A DNA stretch of 64,000 nucleotides, taken from Shinisaurus crocodilurus (Eukaryota; Chordata; Lepidosauria; Squamata; Shinisauridae). Where the stretch lies: assembly GCA_021292165.1 (NCBI GenBank), contig CM037876.1, positions 203,877,200 to 203,941,199 on the forward strand. The letters run 5' to 3'. A program made the position numbers and the translations under genes. Below are positions 25,476-35,764 of the stretch, in pieces; the stretch's first letter is position 1, and every line of letters begins with the position of its first letter. The notes under the pieces are model-generated. The model was not told the origin of the DNA and did no database searches. It was given only the letters and a program-made list of their open reading frames with translations.

Positions 25476-27094
25476 CAGTAATACCTCGGATTACAAGTAA
25501 CTCGGTATGCGAGCTACTCGTAAAACGAGCAAAATTTTATCATTTATTAACATTCGGAGGACGAGCAAATTTCGCAACACGAGCCACACGCTGTGGCCAC
25601 AAGGAGCACTTAAAGTGCCAGCTCCCCGGCTTTGCCTAGCCGGCAGGGAGCCCCATACAGGCGAGGCGCGGCCGCTCACTATGCGGGCGCCTCGCGCTGC
25701 TGCGCCAGCTCTCTACCTGGGAGCCCCATGGAGGTGAGGCCGCTCGCTGTGCGGGCGCCTCGCTTCGCTGCCTCGCGCCGTTTTGCCGGCTCCCTCTCGC
25801 TCTGTGTGCGCCTCGCGCTGCCGCTTTGCCGGCTCCCAAGCAGGGAGCAGGCAAAGCGGCAGCGCGAGGCGCACGCAGAGCGAACAACGGCCAGGGCTCC
25901 TTCACCTCCACGGGGTGCTTTGCTAGCGTGGAGCCGCTCCAGCTGCTTCCTACCGTTGCAAGCGGCGGCTCACGGAGAGGCGAGCTGCCCGCGCCGCCTG
26001 CGGTCCCGTCGCGTCACATCCGGCCCCATCATTGACGGGGCCGGATATGACACAACGGGACTGCAGGCGGCTCAGGCGCTGCTTGCGACGGTAGAAAGCA
26101 GCTCCATTCTTCGGCTCGCGCCTCCATTCTTATTTATTTTATTTATTTATTACTATATTTATACCCCACCTTTTCTCCTGCAAGGAACCCAAGGTGGCTT
26201 ACATAATCCTCCTCCTCCTCTCCATTTTATCCTCACAACAACCCTGTGAGGTAGGTTAGGCTGAGAGTCAGTGACTGGCCCAAAGTCACCCAGTGAGTTT
26301 CATGGCCGAGCGAGGATGCCTGGGAGCCGGCAAAGCGGCAGCGCGAGGCTCACACAGAGCGAGCGACAGCCGGGGCTCCTTCGCTTCACCTCCACGGGGT
26401 GCTTGGAGGCTCCTGGCGCTGCTGCATGCCGGCTCCCAAGCAGGGAGCCGAAGAATGGAGGCGCGAGCCGAAGAATGGAGCTGCTTTCTACCGTCGCAAG
26501 CAGCGCCTGAGCCGCCTGCAGTCCCGTTGTGTCATATCCGGCCCCGTCAATGATGGGGCCGGATGTGACGCGACGGGACCGCAGGCGGCGCGGGCAGCTC
26601 GCCTCTCCGTGAGCCGCCGCTTGCAACGGTAGGAAGCAGCTGGAGCGACTCCACGCATCTCCCTGCGAGCGGCAAAGCACTTGCCGGCTCCCTGGCAGGG
26701 AGATGCACCTCGGGCGCCTCAAGGGAACGGCGGCCAAGCCCGGCTGCGCCGCGCCTCCAGGGAAGCCTCCGCCTGCTGGACACTCCTGGCAGAGCGAGTG
26801 GAGGCAGGCGAGGCGCAGCCGGGACCCCGGGAGCCGGCACATCAAAGCAAGTTTCCCCATTATAAATAATGGGAACTCTGCTGATTCATTCCACAACCAT
26901 TTAATCACTGCTTTGCCGGCTCCCTCCGTGGGGCTCCCTGCCAGGGAGCCGGCAAAGCAGTGATTAAATGGTTGTGGAACGAATCATCTGAGTTCCCATT
27001 ATTTATAATGGGGAAACTTGCTTTGATGTACGAGTATTTTGGATTACGAGCATGGTTCCGGAACGAATTATGCTCGTAATCCAAGGTATTACTG
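25476..27094. mobile_element. Composite palindromic pogo/Tigger-like element, 1.6 kb
   Basis: The outer ends are inverted: CAGTAATACCTCGGATTAC on the left and, reversed, CAGTAATACCTTGGATTAC on the right, each bordered by TA (25474-25475 and 27095-27096). TA duplication and CAGT ends fit the Tc1/mariner superfamily, pogo/Tigger type. The interior is CpG-rich and holds two large palindromes: 25928-26131 with 26451-26654, and 26839-26925 with 26943-27029. A segment at 25851-25920 is repeated at 26328-26404. A Sauria SINE fragment sits in the first palindrome's loop. No transposase frame was found; the 200-residue open frames in it are compositional. Confidence 0.75.
26132..26310 (-). mobile_element. 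Sauria-type SINE fragment nested in pogo-like element
   Basis: This minus-strand copy has the TAAA-type tail at the low-coordinate side, the 'ctcctgcaaggaacccaagg' tail box and the 'gaggtaggttaggctgagag' body. It stops at 'ttcatggccgag', so the tRNA-like head is missing. It interrupts GC-rich sequence, so it is younger than its host. Confidence 0.8.
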
Positions 27095-27610
27095 TACATT
27101 CAACATGCAGTCTCTGGGGACAATTGTGAAATTAAGCTCCATAAAATCAATTGCAGGGAACTGACGGCTGATGTTAAGATCTGGCAAATGGTGACTAATT
27201 CCAAGCCCTATAAAGAACCAACTGGGAGAGAAACAGCTTCTTGATGTCCTAAAGGCATCTCTGACTTTTCAGATTTTGTGCTGATTCTTTAGTCTTTTTC
27301 CCACCCATGCCATTACAGTACATTACCCCTGTCATTGTTGAGATCATAGACAAGGGTATACAATGCTTCTTAATCAGAGTTCTCCAGACATTGTTTCTTG
27401 TATCATGGGGGTACCTTTACAAAAATCAAAACAAGTTTCCTTCTTTTACACATTTTTTATTTTCTTCCCCCCCCCCTTGATATTTATCACTGTAGTTTAA
27501 GTGCCCATTCTGAGGGATTGACATAGGAGTAACTAGATCCCTTTTGTCCCTTCTCCCCTAAATGGGAAGGTCCAGTGGTAGTGGAAACCAATGCTTGCAC
27601 AACATCAGTA

Positions 27611-27680
27611 ACATCAATAGCACTTGCTAGCATGGCGTGCTTCCCAGGGAATCCATCGCACTAGCAAGTGCTATTGATGT
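27611..27680. repeat. Perfect 20-bp inverted repeat with 30-nt loop
   Basis: The arm ACATCAATAGCACTTGCTAG at 27611-27630 is exactly reverse-complemented at 27661-27680. Imperfect extensions ('ttgcac' before, 'gtgcaa' after) suggest a small mini-element. No target duplication was recognised. Confidence 0.85.
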
Positions 27681-27913
27681 AGTGCAAATATCAATAGAAA
27701 TAGCATGCTGTGGGATCCTTCTGGTGCATGCACAGGGCACACCACAATATCCAGGCCATTCTCAGGAATGGGTGGTGTATGCATAATTTCCTAACCCCAT
27801 ATAGCCTTCCTTCTCACCTAGGTGTAAATTACTGGAGCTCACAGAAGGGGAGGGGACAGAAGAAGTCTGTGGGTAGGCACTATGCCTGCAGTAGTTTGGT
27901 AGTACCATATGTC

Positions 27914-28059
27914 CAGTGCTTTTTTTCTGGAGAAAAGGGTACCGGAACTCTTTGATTACATTTCCTCGGGAGTAGATGGCGATTAAATTGTAATGCAATT
28001 AATAGAAGAAAAGGTGCTGGAACTCAGTTCCGGTGAGTTCCACCAGAAAAAAAGCCCTG
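27914..28059. mobile_element. hAT-type mini-element, 146 bp, perfect target duplication
   Basis: Inverted ends CAGTGCTTTTTTTCTGG and CCAGAAAAAAAGCCCTG are flanked by a perfect 8-bp duplication CATATGTC (27906-27913 and 28060-28067). Internal arms pair through 'ggtaccggaactc' and 'gagttccacc'. Non-autonomous. Confidence 0.9.
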
Positions 28060-28067
28060 CATATGTC

Positions 28068-28650
28068 CAAGATTAGACTATTGTAATGTGGTTTATGTGG
28101 GGCTGCCATTGAGACTGGTTTGGAAGCTTTAGCTAGTGTAGAATGCAGCAGCTAAGCTGCTCAGTGGAGCTGCCTACCACGTATGACTCCTTTGCTGAAA
28201 GCTCTGCACTGGCTGCCCATTAGCTACGAGGCCATGTTTAAACTGTTAATTATTAGTTTATAAAACCCTAAAGAGCTCAGGACCAGATTATCTAAGAGAA
28301 CACCTTCTCCTCTAGACCGCCTCAGTCTTTATGTTCTGAGGAGAAGGCCTTGTTTACCATACCACAGCCTAGTGATGTTCACTTGGCCATGGTGCAAAGG
28401 AGGGCCTTCTCCATGGTGGTGCCACTATGTGGAATGATCCCCCCATTAAGATCAGGCAGCCTCCTAATGTGGAGTGTTTCCGCCGACAGCTGAAGACACA
28501 TTTGTTTCCCCGGGTGCTTTGCTGACTCCTAGCATTGCCAATTACCCGTTTGTTTTAATGAGATATTATGTGAACTGGTTTGGGATTATTATTATTTTTT
28601 AAAAAGCATTATATAAAAGTTCTAAAATGAATAAATGTAGATGTAATTTA
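28068..28650 (+). mobile_element. L2/CR1-type LINE, 3' end
   Basis: The sequence 'agattagactattgtaatgt', 'ctgcactggctgcccattag' and 'ataaaaccctaaagagctca' is the decayed RT C-terminal region on the + strand. It ends in 'gaataaatg'. The reading frame is broken. Confidence 0.75.
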
Positions 28651-28827
28651 TGTTTCCTATACTTTATTTAATGTGTAAATAAATGTTTTGTGTAATATTT
28701 GAGATCTTGTTTATGTATTTGGGAGAAAAGAAGTTTCTCATTGCTCCCTTCCACTGAATTCAAAGACACCAGAATAGATCATTTCTCTAACAACCTTTGG
28801 TTAAACTTCCAATTCCATATTATGCAG

Positions 28828-28896
28828 GGAGAAAAATATGATGGGAGAAAAGCAGACGTCTGGAGCTGTGGAGTTATTTTATTTGCATTGTTAGTG
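28828..28896 (+). CDS. BRSK2: BRSK2 exon: kinase subdomain IX (F helix)
   Basis: This 69-nt, phase 0-0 exon encodes [30 protein letters not shown] is the subdomain IX motif (DxWxxG) at the start of helix F, which holds the kinase C-lobe and the catalytic loop together. The acceptor is 'tattatgcag' and the donor 'gtgagt'. The residues RKADVW match BRSK2; BRSK1 has RRADMW as I recall it. Because its length is a multiple of three, skipping would keep the frame but remove a structural core of the kinase. Confidence 0.97.
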
Positions 28897-28988
28897 GTGA
28901 GTCATCATCCTCAGTACATGTAATTTTTAAAAAATCTGCTCTATTTTTTACATTTAGCTTTTGACATCACCTACATGTTTGTTGAATT

Positions 28989-28991
28989 CTC

Positions 28992-29032
<41 letters not shown>

Positions 29033-29034
29033 CC
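28989..29034. repeat. (TC)n(TTTC)n microsatellite
   Basis: About ten TC units are followed by five TTTC units, about 95 nt after the donor of the 28828-28896 exon. Confidence 0.9.
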
Positions 29035-29111
29035 CCCTATACATCCCAAATGCAACTTCTCTGCATCAATCCCATAATGGAAATGCATGACAAATTTTCC
29101 AGCTTCTTTAA

Positions 29112-29245
29112 GGGTACAATCCTATGCATGTTTAAACAGGAAAAAAAATCCTACAACTTCCAGCATTCTGCAGCCAGCACTGCTGGCTAGGGAATGCTGG
29201 GAGTTGTATTACTTTTTTCTGTCTAAACATGCATAGGATTGTGTC
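29112..29245. mobile_element. TTAA-flanked palindromic mini-element, copy 1
   Basis: Inverted ends GGGTACAATCCTATGCATG and CATGCATAGGATTGTGTC are bordered by TTAA on both sides (29108-29111, 29246-29249). The arms continue through 'ctacaacttccagcattc' and 'gaatgctgggagttgta'. A TTAA target suggests a piggyBac-type origin (inference). Copies 2 and 3 lie at 47960 and 60015. Confidence 0.75.
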
Positions 29246-29810
29246 TTAAAATGCTGATCTTGGTATAAAGGGGAGGGGAGGATTTATGAGAGTGGACGCT
29301 TTTTTAGGTTGCAATCCTATGCACATTTACTTGGAAATTAACCTCATGGAATTTGTTGGGGCTTATTTCCCATTGAGGATTGGTAATCCCAGCATGCCTA
29401 GACTGTGCTGTTACTCTGTTATAACAGGGAGACCACCAAAGGGGTGTTTAAAAGAAAAATCACAGATGGCATTGGTTTTATGGCCAATTTGCTATTTATT
29501 AATGGAATTTTCATGATTTTATGAGTTGGCATCAACTTCAACCAGTTTTTTTTTTTTTAAAAGAACTGTTTGATTGTGTCCAAAGTAAAGCTTCCAAAAT
29601 GCAACTGAGACAGTATAATAGAACCTCACTGAACTTTTAAAATATTAATAATTTCTGGTATTACCCCTCAAGCTTTCAGTTCTGTAAAATGAACAGAACA
29701 TGTCTGATCAATTGCTTTCTTACATCGAGATTCACCCACTCACATGATGATAACATGAAGGAATTGGTATCAGTCTTAGAGCAATGAACACACAGGACAT
29801 TGGACTAGGA

Positions 29811-29944
29811 CAGCCTTCCCAGCCTGGTACCTGCCAGATGTTTTAGACTACAACTCCCACCATTCCTGACTATTGGCCGCGCCGGCTGGGATTCATGGAG
29901 TTGTAGTCCAAAACATCTGGAGGGCACCAGGTTGGGGAAGGCTG
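29811..29944. mobile_element. hAT-like palindromic mini-element, complete
   Basis: The left end 'cagccttcccagcctggtac' and the right end 'caccaggttggggaaggctg' are inverted. The arms 'agatgttttagactacaact' and 'agttgtagtccaaaacatct' pair. The flanks gactagga and gtctaggg agree at 6 of 8 positions. Relatives or half copies lie at 7246, 18721, 33068 and 44130. Confidence 0.8.
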
Positions 29945-30719
29945 GTCTAGGGGCATCGTGATTTTGTGATCTGTTATATGATACAGTGGCATGCAGGGTA
30001 TCATCAGATTTGTTCTACTCTACTGAATCATTATTTCAGTGGTGCTAATTAAAAATGAGGAGGAGGGACTCACCCCCACTCTTTAGGGTCCCAGATGTCA
30101 GCATTGAAATGGGCCATGTCTGGCATTGTTGAATTCATGATGGCCATATTTACTTCTATAGCTGTCATATATATATCAGCATCTAAATGTGCCATGCAGA
30201 GTACTGAAACATAAATTTTTTTCATACCAGAAGGACTATAGCACTATATTAATAATCTAAGGATACCACTGATAGATAAACCATCAGAACTGTAAGTGTT
30301 CAGCACTTTCTCATGCCCAAATTCTGGGGTCCTCAGTGTGGTGTCTGTGGGGCCACCAGGCTATTTTTCCCTATGCAAGGAAATGGAGCAATCTCTCCAT
30401 TCACTTAAATGAGTGGGGTGGGGGGAGTCTGCCCTGCTGAGAAACATCTAGAGTGGGTGGACCCACCAAGGACTTCTCCCCTTCCCCCATTTTTCAGCAG
30501 GGCAGCTGCCCCCCATTCAACTGAATGGAGCATTTTTTTCCATTCACTTGAGGGGAGGCAAGCTGAAAAATGGCAGGAGGGGGAAATCCCACCTTCTAGC
30601 ATGGGCCATGTTGCCCTCAAGGGTCCCTGATGAGGAGTGGGCTTCCACCCGCTCCAACCGTTTGTAGGAAGTGCAGTTTCGCCTTCTCCCTTCTCATGCA
30701 AATGAATGGAGGAAAAAAT

Positions 30720-31140
30720 GCTCTGTGTGTAGTGCTCTTTCTCTCCCCCATTTCCTCTCTCTGTTTCCCCCTTCCCCCTCTTTGCTTCCCTCTCTCTGTT
30801 TTCCCCCCTTCCCCCTCTTTGCTTCCCTCTCTCTCTCCTGTTTCTCTCTCTTTTCTGTTTTCCCTCTTTCTCATTTTCTGTGTCCCCCCCCCATCTGTTT
30901 TCCTTCTGTCTATGTGTGCACTGCACATATATGTGTTTTCCCCACTCTCTCTTTCCTTTTTTTCTGTTTCTGTTTCTACCCCCTTCTGTTTTTTTTCTCC
31001 CTCCGTATTTGAATGTATTTTCTCTCTTTTTTCCCTCTGTCTGTATGACGGTGTGTGCGTGCGCGCGCGTATCATGTGTGCACGCGTTTCCCTGCCTATG
31101 TCTGTGTTTTCTGTGTGTGAGAGAGAGAGAGAGTGAGCGA
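30720..31140. repeat. Pyrimidine-rich tract with alternating purine-pyrimidine end
   Basis: About 300 nt are almost only C and T on the + strand, including a near-exact 35-bp tandem duplication near 30766-30835 ('cccccttccccctctttgct'). At 31050-31087 the sequence turns into 'gtgtgtgcgtgcgcgcgcgt', followed by GA dinucleotides at 31118-31133. The long minus-strand open frame here is an artefact of the composition. Confidence 0.85.
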
Positions 31141-32341
31141 GCGAGCAAGAAAACAGAAAGAGTATGCTCCCAACATTTGGAGACTGGCCACCCCGCTAAG
31201 GCAGCCATGTTGTGACTAGCCACATCCCTCACAGCACCCATTTTGTGGTTGCACAAAATGCCATATGTGCCCACAGGCCTAAAAAGGTCCCCCCCCCATG
31301 TCCTAGCTATACCTTGTGCATTGAATCAATGTTGAAACTTGAATGTGGTCATATTGGGTTTCATACCAAAGGTCTTGATGATATCTATTAATTTACATTT
31401 TGAGGATACGCTGAAGTTACATAATTTAGTCAGATGTATCTTCTCAGGCATAAAATTAAAACTATTAACAAATAATGGTCTTTGTACCTCCCCATTATCC
31501 AAACATAAATTTAACTCCCCCTCCAAACACACACATACACACATCTAGTCCAATATCAGTTAAGTAAATGTTGGATAAGACTGAAAACGTGATAGCCATT
31601 TTCCCCCTCAACTTCCTTCTCCTATGTTTCATAAGATATTGAAAGCAAAGATAACAGATGGATTAGAGAGATTCTTTGATGCTGAATAGGTTCTGAGAAA
31701 GCTATTGATTCATCCAGTGTGTTTTTACCTTCATTTTCACTAGCTGGGAAACGCACATTCATTGTGGACTTCGTTTTGCTTGAAAATTATATCAGCTAAT
31801 GACAGTGGTCCAGCTAAAGGGTTGGAATCAGGAGCTGATGGTAACCTTGCTCCCTGAGCAAAATATTCTGAATAAAGACACTATATTGCCTTTTCTTTTT
31901 TATTATTATTAAGCATGAATGCAGGTCATATTCTGGTCAGTTGCAGTTAGTTGTGGCCATGTGACATTTTCTAAGGTGAACAATCTCTGATGCTAAACAG
32001 TAGCCTTTTAGCATTTGGTGTAAATATGTCCAGAGGAGATAGAACCAAAGAGCAGTTAAGTATGTCTGCTGTGAAGAGTTTGCCCAGGAGGACTGCCAGA
32101 AGATCAAAACCCTAGGACTACAACTAATAGCTCAGTTGATTTTAAGTGGATCTTTGTATCCATGGATAATTTTCTTGAAAACCATTCTTGCCGAGTTCTT
32201 TTCCTCAATAGCTAATTAAAATTCAAAATAATAAACTAAGTTCAACCAGGCTTTATTTTCCATGCTGGAAAAACTAAAGGGATGAGCTGCTTTGAGATGA
32301 TGGAAAATTGTTTTCTACCCCAATCTTTGTTTGGGAACTGA

Positions 32342-32611
<270 letters not shown>

Positions 32612-32639
32612 TGACTTCCCCTTTCCAAGACACCCAGTG

Positions 32640-33046
32640 ACCCGGTTCGCATGTCATCGCTGCAATTCCTGGGTTGTTTAACCCAGGAATTGCAGGGAAG
32701 AGCAGAGCACACAAGTCAGTCCTGATTTCATTTAGCAGCCCAGGAGCTGGAGCACCCTGTCCCTGGGTTATTTTATGACATCCAAACCTGGAAACTCTGG
32801 GTTGTTTATGGGTTAAACAACACAGAGTTAACCCAGCAAAAAACCACAGGCAATTGTTGGGTTAACTCTGGATTGTTTTGCCATAAACAACTCAGAGTTT
32901 CCGGGTTCAGATGCCACAAAACATTCCAGGAGTAGGGTGTTCCTGGGTTGTTAATTGAAATCAGAAATGGCTTGCACACTCTGCTCATCCCCACTATTCC
33001 TGGGTTAAACAACCCAGGAATTGTCACTGTGACATGTGAACTGAGT
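32640..33046. mobile_element. Palindromic mini-element, 407 bp (ggttcgca family)
   Basis: The ends acccggttcgcatgtca and tgacatgtgaactgagt are inverted, and the arms match along most of their length, with 'aattcctgggttgtttaacc' at both sides. A possible 5-bp CAGTG duplication flanks it (32635-32639, 33047-33051). It starts 55 nt after the donor of the 32438-32584 exon. Internal 'taacccagcaaaaaaccaca' marks the loop. The most complete member of its family in this window. Confidence 0.8.
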
Positions 33047-33067
33047 CAGTGTTTCTGAGTGTAAACA

Positions 33068-33120
33068 GGCCTTCCCCAACCTGGGTCCCTCCAGATGTTT
33101 TGGACTACAACCCCCAGCAT
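33068..33120 (+). mobile_element. hAT-like mini-element, one arm
   Basis: The sequence 'ccttccccaacctgggtccc' followed by 'ttttggactacaaccccca' is a single arm of the 29811 family. Confidence 0.6.
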
Positions 33121-35764
33121 TAATATTTTAAACAATGCAAGTTTCTAGCCCTGTGAAGATAACCTTGAATCTATGCATGCAATTCCAAATTACATCTTAG
33201 AAGCCAGAGGAGGTCTGACTAAAATTTCCAGTGCACAGTGAAGTGGTTCAGTGCCCTGCATCTTTTTCCCCAACCCCTCTTGATGACTAGGAAAAACAGA
33301 ATTATGTATAATAGGCAGATATATGCAACATAGCTTTATGTGTACAGAATCTGTAAGTTTCCTTGGTGCAGAAGTTTGATTTTTGTTGTATAGCACAAAA
33401 TACCATTAGCGCTCTTTATTGGTATGGGGTTTTTTTTACCCTCTCTTTCCATACCTCTTCTAATAACCTGGCCCTAACACCTGAATCACATTTGTATTCA
33501 TTCTCAGCTAGTTGACTGACCACCATTGTGTATGATCAGGCCCTCACCTAGGCTTAATCCTATCATGTCATAGATTACCATACATTCACATTACAAGAAG
33601 GCTTCTTCCAAAATGTGAAATCTGCAGTAACCATTTCAAATAACCATTCTGTTATGTGATGGTTGCCATTAAAAGAAATGACGTGCAGTTAAGGGTTCAA
33701 AGTACAGGCCTATTTTTGTTGTTTAATATCTACCGTACCCAACCCAGTGCAACTCACCGCCCCTTGTAAGATTCCCCAGTTCTGACTCTTTTAGACTGTA
33801 TATTATGAACGTCTGGTTCTTGGGAATCCCAGATGCAGAATATGAAGCATCCTGAGTTATTCTATCATGCTCAGCATACTAGTGATGGGCAAACACCCCT
33901 CAGAATTGGGTTTGACTCAGTATTGGGGTTAGCAAACCAAGCTTTTGTAGAGTTTAAATTCTGAAATGTGTACCCCTTTGCACTCCTGATCTATTTACTT
34001 ACTGGATATTTAGACTTTAACAAAAGTTCGCAGGGCAGTTTACAAATAAAAACAATAAAACAGAACATCAAAAATACAAATTCTCCTGAGACATCATTAG
34101 GAGAACAACAGAGTCCAAATGCACCCCAGCCTCCTTCTGAAAACTGCTTCCTTTCTCATTTACCTAGCAGTAGTGATAGAGACTGGGAAGTCTCTCAAGA
34201 TGCCTCTCTAGAAGGCCTTCCTTCCTCCCTGGTGCCTGGCACAGTGCAGTGGCAGTGACCCAGGCACTAGAGAGCTGAGGAACTGCAGTTTTTTAGGATA
34301 CATTTGTCCTTAGTATGGACTTTGGGCATGCTGGGGTCCAGGGGTCCCAGCACAAGGAACCTTGGAACATGTAGTTTCTAGATAACTTGATGTTGATATT
34401 ACGGAATTGAGCACCTAGGCGAACTACATTTTTTAGGGTTCCCTTATGCTAGGGATGCTACTGTTGAAGTGTTCAAGGTACCAGGGAGGGAGGGGGCATT
34501 GTAGAGAGGCCATCAAAGAGGCCTTCCTATTGCTGCCATTCCAACCAAGTAATTAGGAAGGGAAGGGTATGAATGTGATAGCAGGGGGGCTCTGGTGATG
34601 GTATCAGTGAACTAATAATGAGCTGGACCCCAGTGTTATTGGAGTTTGAGCCTAGTTCATAATCAGATCACCAGTGGGATTGTAAGTTCACCATTACAAT
34701 TCCGCACGCACACCCCACACACAATTTTTTAGCTTTGGCACCATCAGTATTTGGAACCAGACTGTGTAGATTCCATACATTCTGGTTTTGTTTTGTTTTT
34801 TGTATTTGTGTGTGCCTAGAATAACTTTCCTCTGCTCTGTGGGTGGAAATCTTTGTTCAGGGAGGCTGTCTTTTGCTACTTTTTGTAGTGAACTTATGCC
34901 AAAGTTGCATTGTAATACTTTTTCTGTATGCCATGTTAATATTGTGGGGTAAGCAGTTTAAATAATTTTGAAAAGCAGGACTTCTAATTTAATTGGTGAT
35001 TGTTTGGAGGTTTTTATAGGAGCTTTCACTATCAGAGATTATATATTTATACACCAGCAATGATTTTGCATTTAATCAATGAGCTCCCAAAACCCTTCTA
35101 CTTGGAAATATGTATGAAAATTGTTTAAATCTAAAACTCTTTCCAGATCTTCATTCTGTTAAAATATTTATAAATCACAACTTGGATTAGTGTTTGACTT
35201 CTCCACAGAAGACAGCACACTACTGAGTCAGTCTGCATTAAATGGAATGATGATTTAAGGATGTTAGCTTTCCCCCACCCCACTCCACACAGCTGTTAGG
35301 GACTGAAATGAAACCCTCACCTCACTGCATAATAATTGCCTATCTTTCAGTTCCATTCATTATCAGTCTAGGTTGCATGCAGCTTGGTGAGTGACTCATA
35401 ATATCCTAAATCCATCACATTCTGGGAGTCTCTGAGTTCCTGTTCCCTCTAATTTCCACTCCCCAGAATACAGGTTATTGTGTGTTTGTCCTTGCATTTC
35501 AAATAGCAGCATGTATATTTATGAAATTACCCTGTATCCTGGTTTGGATAAACTTGCAACCATTAATTTACATAGTCTAATGCAAATGTTCAGTGTGCCT
35601 TTATTGAATTTGATTACTGGGTCATTGCAAAGATTTTCTGATCAGGCCACTATTTGATTGAAGTGGTTATTTGAATTGGTTCCTCTGTAACTTACAACTA
35701 GCTTTCCATTGTGCCTGATAAGCTCTGTGCAACATGAACGTTTGCATATGCCTTCGTTTTCATG

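Larger units (their letters stand above)
25048..28827 (+). other. Intron, 3.8 kb, dominated by transposons
   Basis: Most of this intron is explained by the nested pogo-like palindromic element (25476-27094), a 146-bp hAT element (27914-28059) and an L2/CR1-type LINE 3' fragment (28068-28650). A short perfect hairpin lies at 27611-27680. The stretch 27100-27600 shows nothing I can name. The acceptor before the next exon is 'ccatattatgcag', with a modest pyrimidine tract. Confidence 0.85.

Noticed and set aside
25632..26249. 205-residue open frame
   Set aside because: It runs through the GC-rich palindrome and into a SINE tail (residues FILFIYYYIYTPPFLLQGTQ are translated SINE). The mirror frame at 26300-26908 shows the same peptide because of the inverted repeat.
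30405..31274. 289-residue open frame on the minus strand
   Set aside because: It is rich in Arg/Glu/Lys because it reads the purine strand of a pyrimidine-rich tract; other frames of the same tract are also open. No domain pattern and no splice context.
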